Assembly (NCBI RefSeq): GCF_030272615.1
Contig: NC_081410.1
Span: 258,585,533 to 258,649,532, forward strand
Direction: 5' to 3'
DNA from: Cryptomeria japonica
Lineage: Eukaryota; Streptophyta; Pinopsida; Cupressales; Cupressaceae
DNA length: 64,000 bases
Shown: positions 38,328 to 49,668 of the stretch, piece by piece
Layout of the letters: every line of letters starts with the position of its first letter
Position numbering within the stretch: the stretch's first letter is position 1
Notes under the pieces: model-generated
What the model saw: the letters and a program-made list of their open reading frames with translations, nothing else
The model's database searches: none
What the model was told of the DNA's origin: nothing
Made by a program: the position numbers and the translations under genes

Positions 38328-39500
38328 ATGGAGGAAGAAGGAGTAGGTAAAATTTATAACTTCTATGGTAGTTTTATGTTCCATGTAAAACTATGTTTCA
38401 AGCGCCGCGTACATTGGTGGGATGGCTGGAAGAAAGAGGGGAACTCAGTTGAAGAGGATAATCCAGCAAAAGAAAAGGATGTTGTGATTCTTATTTGCTT
38501 TCCCCTTGAGCCAGCCTTGGAACTTATTGGCCAAACCGTTAATGGCCGGGAAGTTGTTGGCATTCGTGTGGTGAAGGTTGAACGCCATGATAGTCCCTGT
38601 ATAGACGCTGGAATTTCTAAGCTGAAAGATGTTGAAAAAGTGGTTGTTGTTGAAGAGGATGAACTCAAGAGATTGCTGAAGGAAGAGTGTATGCCATTGG
38701 AGACCCAAGCTAAATTTGCTGTTGACTCCCAGGATGAGGAGGGTGCAGATTGGAGTGAGGTAGCAGGGCAAGGAGGCCTGGGAGAAATTTTGGCTTCGGA
38801 GAGCTCTGCGGATGGCATGGCCTTAGCGAAAATAAAGAGGCACTCCCATAATGATGACACCCTTTGTGCAGATAATTTCATAGAAGCCTATGAGCCTATG
38901 GATTTAGATGACATAGTAAATGATAAAAGTCAGTTTTCTGGTTTGAAGCGAAAGCAACCATTGACAGGAGCAGAGGACAATGGGCATCGCTCCAAGCGGT
39001 TTCAGGCGTCACATGGAGTGAATGAAAATGTTATTGAATCTGTTAATGCTTATTCTAATGGAGGAGGAGATGTTTTATCTTGACCAGAATGCATTGACAT
39101 TCACCAACCTGATTGGATGGATGTGGATGATAGTGCCAATGTCGATAATGAGCAACCTGAGAGTGAGAGAACTTGAACTCGTGATAACAATCTGATGGAG
39201 TTGTTTGATGATGAAAATAATGCCATTGTTTTGTTCCTTGTAAGGTCTGAGTTTTATGTTTGGATATTAGAATCCAATAACTGTGAATCGGTAGATATTC
39301 TATTACGGGGGAGTTTAGGTGATGGTGATGAAGAAATGTATTTTAAATTGGGACAAAGTGGTGTTTCAGTTTTTGGCATAATGGGTGAGTTTGTGCCTGA
39401 TAGAGTTTTTAACTCTACTTTGATTTGGAAAAGGCTAATTCGAAGCTTATGTGAACAAGAGTTCGCGAAGCTAAAATCTAGCAGGTTGGTTTTAATGTGA
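38328..39500 (+). pseudogene. Unknown ORF carried by the TRIM (two in-frame TGA)
   Basis: A single frame of 391 codons from ATG 38328 to TGA 39498-39500, interrupted only by TGA codons at 39081 and 39174; the parts on either side share one frame. I do not recognise the protein. The first residues (KIYNFYGSFMFHVKLCFK) loosely recall the start of Copia Gag. The middle is rich in E, K and V (DVEKVVVVEEDELKRLLKEE) and contains a basic patch (LKRKQPL, HRSKRF). The end reads GIMGEFVPDRVF then IWKRLIRSLCEQEF. There is no zinc knuckle or protease motif. It could be a diverged Gag-like protein or a captured host segment. Confidence 0.55.
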
Positions 39501-39564
39501 ATTTCGAAAATGGAAGTAGGGATGCTAGTGCATTGGCTGTGCCAGTTGGCCTTCACGGGGAGAT

Positions 39565-39821
39565 TGTTGGGATGTGAAGCCTCGACGGTCACATGACCAT
39601 TCGACTTCCCCAAACTATTCATTTCACATCTGAATGTGATTGTATAAATGACTGAGTGCAGTCATGTATGTATTGGAATTGGGAGTTGATTAATAGAAGT
39701 TATTCCCTGCTTTGAGTGTGGATGTAGGCATATTTGCCGAACCACGATAAATCGTGTGTTGTCTCTTCTTATTGCTTTTCTATTTCTGTTATTGTTTTCT
39801 CTTCTCTTTCTAATCTTTACA
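39565..39821 (+). repeat. TRIM 3' LTR
   Basis: 257 bp, near-identical to 38039-38294, and followed by the target duplication TTATG. Confidence 0.93.
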
Positions 39822-39826
39822 TTATG

Positions 39827-41812
39827 GACGAAACCAGGCTCTTCGAATTCCATATGTTGCGATTATAACTATCTTTTCTTTTTTGTTTCATGGATGTGCC
39901 GACATTGTATAGGACGCCTCTCAGCGTAATAAAATGTTGTATTTTAAAATTGTGTCAAATATAGTAAATGCACTTGTTGGAAGGGAACAGAGGAGGGTTT
40001 GTGATGCAAGTGCTAGTATATTTTTCCATCATACGAGCTACTGATTAATAGACTAGAAGATTCTTATAGATTACTTACCATTCTCTTGCAGATTTGGGTG
40101 TAATTCATGATGATGTATGTGAGTACTTGTAACATAAAATAATTTGTTTCTTATAGTTATGCTAAGTGTGGCAAAATAGAATTGTACGAATTGTAATGTT
40201 TAGAGAATTGTTTTATGAATGTTTTTGAAAAGATATAAAAAATAGCCAGTAAATAATTCCTTTGAATTTGGATTACATATGCCTTAATCATTAATTACTA
40301 GTGATTATGGGGTGGATGTTACATGAAGTTACAATCCATCAGAATGTAGTATGCTTATGCATATCATTTTTCACCCGTTTGAACTAAAATTTATCATTAA
40401 AAAGCCAAAATAAACTCGCAGAGTGTTGTAGATTCTGTTCCATGCATGTTTACATGATCAAACTATGATAATTGATTTGGATGAGGTATTAACTTTCGTT
40501 CAACTATATCACAATAAATTATTAGTTTGCCATGTGGAAAAACTCTGTTGTCAATCCATAGAACTTTATTGAAGAATCTATCAAGCACATTGGTTGAAGA
40601 TCTTTATTAGATGGTGGTTTTGGCTAACTTTTGTACCCCTTGTTGATAATGACTAGAAAAAATTAACACATTTTTTTAACTGTTTGTCTTGTGTGTCACA
40701 CTCCCTTGGAAAGATCATGGAAATAATTCTGCTCTAATAAAATTTCATTTTCTTTTCCATTGAACACTGTTATGGATTATAAATTTTATACCATCATTTA
40801 ATGATATGCTTTCTTGTCAATTAATTATGAGAAACAGAGAAGCCTTCAAAAGAGGAGCTTGTAACGGTTGTTTTTGTGTTGTTGGAGTTAGCTCATTAAT
40901 TATAAGTGGGCATTTGATTGGCTTTTGGTAGAAGGGATTACACTTCAGAAGAATGGGGAAGTTCTCATCTCCTATTACATCATCCCTTCCCTGTTTCCAC
41001 CAAATGCCATTGGAGGTTAGCAATCTTTGTATATGAGTGCATATCTGTATAGCCAAGAAAGTGGAAAATAGAAGATATAACAAAACTTTGATGACGTGGG
41101 AATATCTACATAGCCATATTAAATTATGTTATATAATTTTTTTTTTTGATGTTATCATATTGGATGCTATAAGGTACCCTATTAATATGAAAATCCAATA
41201 TGTAAGATAGGGGTAGAAGTATAAGTATGTTAGCGAAAGTACCCTATACAATAAGATTTATGCCTTTATGGGCATGGATCAAATACAGTAGAGAGGTACT
41301 TGAGCCATATCAGAAGAGGCATATATCTATTAGAGTAGCACATGGAACCAATTTCTATTGAAACCTAATTTCAGAGGGCTTCTTTTGTGTTTCTAGAGTT
41401 AGCTCAGTTAGAAGTGTACTTTTGATTGATTTTTGGTAGAATGGATTACATTCTTTTCACCAAATGCGAGTGGATAGTGATTTTTGTATGCAGCTGTAAA
41501 CTTGTCAACTACCAGGGATCTGAAATTTTGTCCTTTTATAAAGCTTCCACATCAATGTACTCCTTGCCTATCTACTTTGTGAACTTTAGTCCTTTTATGA
41601 GAAATGAATACATTAATAGTTAATTTTAATAAAAAAAATTGTAATTAAATGTATTGGCCGAGGACATTGGAGTTAATTGTGAATCTTTTTATTACTTAAA
41701 AGGACAACGAAAATGGTTTTTTCTTCAGTTTTGCAAAGATCCATTTGGTTTTCACATTAAGAATAAGAATATACGTGTTTTGGGAGACATGGATGATAAA
41801 AACTTCATACAG
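39827..41812. other. Non-coding; probable intron or captured flank
   Basis: AT-rich with no supported frame. Two diverged copies of a string with GAGTTAGCTCA followed by TTTTGGTAGAA.GGATTACA lie near 40885-40945 and 41395-41450. The last part leads into the splice acceptor at 41811-41812 and may be intron carried with the gene fragment. Confidence 0.4.
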
Positions 41813-42330
41813 GTCCCAGAATTTGAAGAAGCAACATTTAGTGCACCTCTAAATAAACCAGTCAGATGCAAAACAAAGTTTGGTTGGCACTTGCTGCAAG
41901 TCTTGTCTGAAAGGTACGGTACGCACACCTGTTCAAGCTTTACTGTTCACCATTTTCTAGTTTCTTTTGTGGCAATATTTTCTAAGGAAATAATTTACTA
42001 GTTGATTATTGCAAATTGTTAACTTGTTTCTTTAAAATTATGTCAGTCAGGGAGCCAGAGGAGCTTCATCTTAAAATGCAGGAGGAGAATTTTATAAATG
42101 ATGCTCAATTAATGGATGTTCGCGAACCAAATGAAGTGTATGTGACATTTGTTGCCATCCACCGATATTTTGTTTATTTTTCTTTTATAAAGGAAATTCT
42201 TTTTCAAATATTTTTGTTATTGTTCTAATGTTACTGCAATTCATTTTTTTGATTGACAATTAACAGGGATATTGCATCCTTACCTGGTTTCAAGATTAAT
42301 CCCCTCCCACAATTTGGAAATAACAATTGA
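41813..42330 (+). pseudogene. Fragment of rhodanese-like/PpiC-domain protein gene (3 exons)
   Basis: Three exons join in frame. Exon 41813-41913 encodes VPEFEEATFSAPLNKPVRCK then TKFGWHLLQVLSE. Exon 42051-42137 encodes EPEELHLKMQEENF then AQLMDVREPNE. Exon 42267 onward encodes VDIASLPGFKINPLPQFG. All borders have AG/GT signals with compatible phases. This is the end of a parvulin-type (PpiC) peptidyl-prolyl isomerase domain and the start of a rhodanese domain, as in the plastid rhodanese-like/PpiC protein of plants (Arabidopsis At5g19370 type). After QFG the frame meets a stop at 42328. The rhodanese cysteine loop and all N-terminal exons are absent from the window. Its place inside CACTA ends suggests capture. 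The alternative is a genuine gene with huge introns that extends beyond what I can recognise. Confidence 0.82.
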
Positions 42331-43223
42331 AGGACACTTATGTTTTGGTAAGGCTTGTTTTTGTAATGCATCATTTCTGATACGTCTCTATGATTCAATC
42401 CTTAGGTTTGAATTGAATAAGGAATCTGAAAAAAGGTCACAAATCTACTATAAGTGACATGAATATAATCATTGTCTGTGAAATTAGAAATGCCACATAA
42501 GATGCAGTTAGAAAGAAGCAAGAACGAAAGAATCTCCACATTGCTATGCACATCAACATTGCCTGTTGTTACTGGAACTTTTCATATCTAGACAAATATA
42601 CTTCTACAAATGACCTGCCTTATTTATCAAGAGAGCACACCCTTGAAAATACACTTGTTGCTTTATATACCATAGCAGCAAAAATATTTCTCGGAAAGAA
42701 ATTGGCAAACTAAAGGATAAAGGTTTTTTCAATTTAAAAGGATCAATCAGTAGAAAATAGGGTTAAGTTTAGGTGAAGAATTGGAAAAAGTTGCTGCAGA
42801 AATTAAAGAAAACCAGAAACCATAAACTTTTTTTGAATAAAAAATTGCCATATAATAGTGGAAGATCATGGATTGCTACTTTACCGAGATTCCCCCATGA
42901 TTTAATCATGATTTTGTCAAAATATCGTTTAACTGATGTTTTCAAGGAAAAAATTGCATGGGGATGAGAATATTTTTTAAAATTATTTCTTTGTGATTTA
43001 TACCACCTTAGACCAGGTTATAAAAGGGGATCTGCAATGCAGGTCCAACTAAAGTTTATGGGCATTAATGTTACTCCAAGCTTCTAGTATTTGTTTTTGC
43101 TAGATTTTGGGGATGACAATGAGCGGTTAGGGGACAAATTTTTCAGCTTTTCATTAGCTATTTAAGCATCACTAAACACTCTGAGGAGATGCATTGAAAA
43201 TATAATAAAACATACATGAATTC
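42331..43223. other. Non-coding between gene fragment and LINE
   Basis: No further rhodanese exon was found. The sequence ends with the 18-bp LINE target site. Confidence 0.45.
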
Positions 43224-43241
43224 AATATTGAATGCAAAATT
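43224..43241. repeat. LINE target-site duplication, left copy
   Basis: AATATTGAATGCAAAATT, repeated exactly at 57886-57903 right after the poly(A) tail. Confidence 0.93.
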
Positions 43242-43267
43242 GGATCGTTTTTAAGGGTGAGAGAGAA

Positions 43268-45094
43268 TGGCGGGCTCATGGCGGATTCGAATCAAGGCCA
43301 GGCAGGGGGTATGGTAGGCCATGGAGCCCACGATATTTCTCTATTAGAGATCCTTCGCCGGTTGTAAAGAAATCAGTGTGCTTTCAAACTCCACACTCAT
43401 ATCATATGCCTTCAACCACACAGGGAAAGAAGAATCAGAACTTTCAAAGGAATTCTTGGCTGGGCTCTAATGCTCAGGTTGTAAGCTCTCGAAAACACTT
43501 AAGCTTGGATTCTTGGGCCAAGAAAGTGGCAACAGGCCCAAATAATATCCCAATCCCAGCTAGGGTTCAGAAATGCTCTGCATCCAACACAACTCTGGCT
43601 CGCAACCATGATGGTCGCCAAACCAAGTAGACTTTCCCTATAGCTGCACCTATCCTGCCTTTCAGGAGCACCAAATCTTTGGGTTTTAAAAAACCATCTT
43701 TTCATCGTCCACCTCCTAACTTTGCATGCAAGGATCAACAATGGAGCAAGAAATTGTTCTACCTTCCGATTCCATGAACCCCATGATTGCCCAACTCAAA
43801 GAAGATGCCTTTTTTGCACAATGGTGTGGTATAGGCGGAAATAGCAAAGATATAATCTCCTGGTGGATGTCCTCTTTTCCAGGTTTGGTTACAATCAGAC
43901 AGCTGCAGAATGATTTCTTTCTTCTAGAGTGTGTTGACTCGTCCCTAAAGAAAGCAATCACGGAAGGTTGCCCATTGTTCTTTCAAGGGTCATCTTTCAA
44001 CTTTATAAATTGGAAACCAGGCTTTGATCCGGCGAAACATAAATTTGAGAAATCCCCTATTTGGTTGTTTTAGTGGGTCTTCCATCTAAGTTTTGGTGCC
44101 CGGAGGCTTTGCTGAAAATAGGTGATGCTTTAAGATCCCTAGTGGGTATTGAGGAGGATTTCCTGAAAGGTCTTAAAGGAGATGTAGCAAATATTTTTGT
44201 GGAGATTGATCTTAAAAAGGGCTTCTATAGCGACCTAGAAATTATTTTAGAAATGGGAATATGGAAACAGAAAGTGAGAAGGCTGGGTAAGGAAACCCCT
44301 GGCAAATGTATCCTTCGAAACCAAATAATCAAAAACAACTCAATGGCAGCCTCAATGGGTGCTATCCACCTCACACACCAACCTCAACAACGAGCAACCC
44401 CAGAGCAAGAAGGTCTGAAGCTGGTCAGGGCTCAGGATAATCTATTGGTTCCACTAGCAGTGGATGCAAATCAGCTAGGCAAGAATGCTATTCAGCAGAC
44501 TCAAGACAGAGAACATGTTTCCTCTCACGTGCCTTCAGCTCCTCTAGAGCCACAGATGCTTCACACTCCTAGATCTAATCATTGCCCTAAAGAGTCTCAA
44601 GGCGAGTTGTTGTACTCTAGTACAGGTATGGTCTCTCCAACTACTTTTCCTTCTCCTCATAGTTGTCCCCCTCTCATTCTTTCCCCGATTGTAAAGTTGC
44701 AATCTCAAAAAGAGGTTAGAAGTCTATTTGGTAAAAAAAAACTCCTTCCCTCACTAGAGGAGCTTTTAACATCTTCTCACAACCTCCTATCAAGGTCCCA
44801 AAAAAGAAAAACAGTCTAAGGCGTAATAAGCATAAAGGTTCCCTTCAGCAAATGAAACCTATAAAAAAACCCTTGCATATTACTAAAATCCTGCAGGAAG
44901 AGGAGGTCATTGAAAATAATCTAAAAGCTGATTTAGAAGAGGACCACGAGCCCCTTCCATCTGATGGTGAGATTTACTCTCCCTCAGAATTTCCCTTAGT
45001 AGAACAGTTTCTTAACCTATCGATGGATAGTCCAAACCCATCCATGATATCACCGACTTTAGCTCCTCAAGATCAGGGCTCCTCTTTAGGCTAG
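43268..45094 (+). pseudogene. LINE ORF1 relic (DUF4283-type, RNA-binding)
   Basis: The frame changes at least three times. An N-terminal part has SRPGRGYGRPWSPRYF and PSTTQGKKNQNFQRNSWLG, in a frame open from 43232. Next comes DAFFAQWCGIGGNSKDIISW through PLFFQGSSFNFINWKPGFDP (43800-44030). Then VVLVGLPSKFWCPEALLKIG (about 44070), the loop typical of plant LINE ORF1 proteins with a DUF4283 domain. A Q/P/S-rich tail follows. ORF1 proteins bind LINE RNA as part of the transposition particle. No CCHC zinc knuckle was recognised, but the tail is damaged. The first ATG at 43268 is not in the best-preserved frame, so the true start is uncertain. Confidence 0.7.
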
Positions 45095-45377
45095 AATGCT
45101 AAGAAACTTCTGCAAGATCTAATGGTCTAGGATGAAGATCCGGACACAATTTTAGATACCCCCCTAGTAGTCCTGTACTCTCAGGTCAAGGAAAAAAGGA
45201 AGCTAGGCCTACATCAGAATCAAGAGGGATTGGAAAAACCAGACTTTGGCTCTTCCCCTCTTAAGAAGGGTCGCAAATCTCTTATGAGGCTAGATCTTTA
45301 GATGGTGCTGCTGAGAACCAATCAAAACTTCAAGACCTTTGGAAAGTAGGGAAGGGGAATCCCCTTCCTGAACATCA

Positions 45378-48246
45378 ATGAAAATCTTATCATGGAATGT
45401 TAGGGGCCTCAATGCCCCTAACCAACAAAGGGTGGTCAAAAGGAGGATTCTTTTGGTCAGTGCAGATATCATTTTTTTACAAGAAACAAAACTGGACAGT
45501 ATGCAAGCTGTTGTGTTTGGAAGTGGAATTAGCTCCCATTTTCTAACGTCCTCACAAGTGATAGTGGATTCAGAAGGGGCTTCAGGAGGCCTAATGATAA
45601 TCTGGAAGCCTTCCCAAATTAAAGTTGATGGTATTTCTTCAAATAGAAACTAGATCTTGGCTAAAGTTTTTCATCTCCAGTCCAATTCAACTTTCTTTGT
45701 TATAAATACTTATGGCCCAGTCTCCCCCCTCAAAAAAGGACTTTTATGGTCTTCCTTAGATGAAGTCCTGTCTTCATTAACTAAGGAACATCTCTTTATA
45801 GGAGGAGACTTCAATGCTATCAAAAGAACTTCTGATAAAAGGGGAGGATTAATCCATTTAGGTAGATCTCAACAGGACTTCAATGACTAGATTGATAGGA
45901 ATGGTCTGATGGAAATAGACTCAGGTGATGTATTTACTTGGACAAATAGAAGGAAAGGATTTAGCAATATAACAGAAAAAATAGATAGATTTTTTTGGCA
46001 AGGAGATTTGAGGTGCTTCCCTTTCTCCCCCTCTTGTTCAGTTATTCCCTATTCAGGATCAGATCATTATCCCATATTGCTCTCCTTGCTTGGCAATAAG
46101 GCAAGTTGCAGAGCCCCATTTAGGTTTGAGAACATGTGGATGAAGGACCAAAACTTTCTAACTTTGATAGAAAACTGGTGGAAGGAAGCTTCGGTGGAAG
46201 GCTCAAAACTCTTTTGCTTTATTGCTAAGTTGAAAATTGTCAAGTAGAAACTGCTTCAATGGAACTCCCAGCACTTCAGAAATATCTTCTCAACAAAAAG
46301 TTCGATAGAAGAAAGAATGGCAACTCTAAATGACAAGATCATCCTGGAAGGAATGGACCAGGAATCCTTCCAACAAAAAAAGATGCTCCTATTGGAATAT
46401 GAGGATATATTATCTAAAGAAGAAATATTTTGGAAGTAGAAATCTAGGGAGAATTGGCTTAGAATGGGAGACAAAAACACCAAGTTCTTCCACAATGTAA
46501 CAAAGATTAGAAGGGGAAAGAATTGGATATCAAAACTGGAGGCTAAGGACAACCAAACCATAGAGGATCCTAAGGAGATTAAGAAGGAAATTATCACTTT
46601 CTTCTCCAATCTTTTAAATAATCGAGGTTCCCAATTGTTGGAGAAAAAAAAGATGTTGGAAGTGATCCCTAGGATTATCATAGATGAGCAGAATCAAAAT
46701 CTTAATGAGAGAATAAAGCTGGATGAAGTATTTCAATCCCTTAATCAACTACCCTCGGGTAAAGCTCCTGGCCCGGATGGTTTCCCAGTGGATTTCTGTA
46801 AGAAGTGTTGGCACATATTAGGTTAGGATCTTGTGGAAGCCCTAGAAAGCTCAAGAAGATCAGGAATGATTCTTAAGGAAGTAAACAACAGGCTCATTGC
46901 CCTCATCCCTAAGAAGGAGAATGCATTAAATTTGGGAGATTTCAGACCTATCTCACTTTGCAATACTGTCTATAAAATCCTTTCAAAAATCATGATGAAT
47001 AGAATGAAGCCCCTCATGGAATCCATTATATTAGAGGAACAAACAGGGTTTGTAGTAAGTCGCTCAATTCTTGATGGAGCTATAATAGCACAAGAAGCAA
47101 TTCATACTCTCCAAAGCACAAAAAGACCAAGTATGATGATTAAAGTAGACATATCAAAATCTTATGATAGTGTAGATTGGCGCTTCCTTTGCAAGGTTAT
47201 GCAAGCTTTTGGCTTTGCAAAACATTGGATTGATTGGGTATTTGAATGCATCTCCACTCCGAAATTCTCAATCCTGGTAAATGGGAAACCAGAAGGTTTT
47301 TTCTTCTCATCAAGGGGAATCAGACAAGGAGATCCTATCTCTCCTTTTCTCTATATAATAACGGGGGAGGTTTTGGGTAGGACAATTAAAATAAGCCACA
47401 TGCACAATCTTTTAGAGGGAATCAAAGTAACCAGAAACTTTGCAGTCACACATTAGCAGTTTGTAGATGATAATCTCCTCTTAGGGGCATAAAAAATCAA
47501 AGAAGCATCCCATCTAAAACAGATTCTAGATACCTTTGGGAAAGCTTCAGGCCAAATAAGAAATAAGGATAAATTGAAGGTCTTTCTTTTCTACCTCTAA
47601 ACTCTTGCAGTCCAAAATACTTCCAATTCTGGATTGTAGTGAAGGATCCCTCCCTTGTATCCATTTGGGTATCCCAATTGAACACGACATGAGGAATGCT
47701 AAATTGTGGGATCCTCTTAAACTTGAAGTGGATCAGACCTCAAACTCTTGGAAAGGGAAATGGCTATCTTGGGTGGGCAGATTAGTGATGATTCAAGCAG
47801 TGATATCGGCTCTGCCCATTTATCTATTATCCATCCTATCTCTCTCAGCAAGTGCCAATGCCTTCCTAATTAAGAAAATGAGGAATTTTTTTTGGCAAAA
47901 TACAGAGGAGAAACATAGAATAGCTCTAATTGCATGGGAAGAAATAATTAAGCCCAAAGTCCTAGGGGGTTTAGGCATTAAGGACCTCAAATTGCAAAAC
48001 AAAGCTTTAGGGGCCAAACTAGTATGGAAGTTCATTAAGAATCCCAACACCACATGGGCTAGAATGCTAGCAACCAAGTATTTACTAGACCAAGAACCTC
48101 TCAATCTTCTTAGAGAAAACACATTCCCCAAGGGATTGAGAACATGGAATTTTATAATCTCTTGTAGAACTCTGATTTCAGAACAGCTCACATAGGACAT
48201 CCGAGATGGATTATGAAGCCTTTTTTGGGGGGATTCTTGGGGAGGC
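45378..48246 (+). pseudogene. LINE ORF2, 5' part: endonuclease and reverse transcriptase
   Basis: The start MKILSWNVRGLN is the classic APE-type endonuclease opening. It is followed by DIIFLQETKLDS, LFIGGDFNAIKR and SGSDHYPILL, so the endonuclease signature residues (E, D-N, SDH) are present. RT shows LIALIPKKENALNLGDFRPI, KVDISKSYDSVDW, RQGDPISPFLYII and the catalytic FVDDNLLLG. One frame holds from 45378 to about 47580, with stops at 45651, 45888, 46245, 46437, 46824 and 47454, all TAG, plus a TAA near 47490. A frameshift near 47590 leads to the frame with LPCIHLGIPI and KVLGGLGIKDLKLQNKALGA. The ORF is cut by the Copia element at 48247. Confidence 0.92.
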
Positions 48247-49306
48247 TATTAGGTCTCGGAGACAACTGAGAGGGGAGGGGTGAATCAGTTGTCTAATAAA
48301 TTCAAACAAAAAACCAATTAACCAACTTAATGCTTAATACCGGTAAACCAGTTAAGTATGCCGGTAGACAGTGTTAATAGTAAATTGCTATACCGGTAAG
48401 TATTAATGCATGAAACATAAACATAAAGTCATCCACAACACATAACACCAATATTTGTACGTGGAAACCCTATAAGGGGAAAAACCACGGTGGGAAACCT
48501 TACCCACAATCAGATGATACTACTGCAGATAGCAAGTGTACATAAATGGGGTCTGCACATGCAGAAAGGATAACAGCCTAGAGCTCACTGCTCAATCACA
48601 AAATGGGAGTCACACTAACTACAGTTGGATGGTTAAATCCAATAAGAATTTACTACACAAAATAGCATCTTCATATGCTGGATTCAGTACTGGTTTAATG
48701 CTGATATGCTTATACAAAAACCTAGCTTCACCTTCAAATGATGTCTTCGTGTATACCTCTACTTAATCTCGCATATATCTTCACTCAATTCTTTTCTGCA
48801 TTCCACACTTGATCTTACAAATAAGATCTTACATTTATACCATACCCTAAGACCAATTTTAGTAGGTCGGCTCTACAAGATATTACAATAAAATCATTTT
48901 ACAAACAATATAATATCCGATGCAATAACCGATTAAACATGTCGGCTTAATGCATTTACATCAATAATAAATCATCTCCATAGTGTGCCATGCTGATCTG
49001 GAAAAGATAAACCTGCCGGTGTAACCCTAGATAACCTGGACCTATTTGCCGGTAAAAGCAAATATGCAAATATGAATATACCAATGATCAATTCTTCAAA
49101 ACAAAGTTCCCACATGATGTCTTCAACATTACCAAGTGTCTTCCATATCATTCTAGGTACCGGTGAACATTATATCCTGCCGGTGAACCATATACCAATA
49201 ACTGTGCAATAGTTACTTGCTTGCCAGTGAATGTTGCTGGATCTCCAAAGTGCTTGTTTTCAGTAGGTGTTGAAATCAATGACAAAACCATACCAAAATA
49301 CCAACA
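48247..49306 (-). repeat. 3' LTR of the nested Copia
   Basis: 1,060 bp. It contains several ACCGGT/GCCGGT motifs and the shared SIRE-type block with GGTGGGAAACCTTACC. The terminal dinucleotide has changed from TG to TA. Confidence 0.93.
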
Positions 49307-49320
49307 ATCTCCCCCTTTGG
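49307..49320 (-). promoter_or_regulatory. Polypurine tract of nested Copia
   Basis: On the minus strand CCAAAGGGGGAGAT abuts the 3' LTR. It is almost the same as the tract of the element at 8980-16583. Confidence 0.8.
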
Positions 49321-49668
49321 CATTGATGGCAACACAAGATGGAAAAACCATCAAAGTGCCAAAACAGAAATGCCAAATACCAAAAACCAACAATCTTAAT
49401 TTCTCCCCTTGGGAGCAACATGAGTTTATCCAAAGATTTATTTTCAATACCAATCTCTCCTTAAAAGATAATGTGTTTTTCCTCTCTCCTTAAAAGATAA
49501 TGTGTTTTTCCATAGATATCTCTCCCCCTTTGACATCAAATGCCAAAGCTACAAAAATCAAGTTCATACAAAATACCAACTACTCCCCCTGAGAAGTAGC
49601 TTCCTCATCAAAGACCGGAATAAAGATTTGTCTTTTAATTCTGTCGGTTGATGACAATCATCAACTGT

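Larger units (their letters stand above)
38039..39821 (+). mobile_element. TRIM-like short LTR retrotransposon with internal ORF
   Basis: A complete 1,783-bp element. The 5' LTR is 38039-38294 and the 3' LTR 39565-39821, both TGTTGGGATGTGAAGCC...CTTTACA and nearly identical. The 5-bp target duplication TTATG is at 38034-38038 and 39822-39826. A Met-tRNA-type primer site lies directly after the 5' LTR, and a purine tract (CACGGGGAGAT) directly before the 3' LTR. There is no protease, integrase or RT, so it is non-autonomous. High LTR identity suggests a fairly recent insertion relative to the host DNA. Confidence 0.92.

Noticed and set aside
38363-38881. 172-codon antisense ORF in the TRIM
   Set aside because: Shadow of the longer + strand frame.
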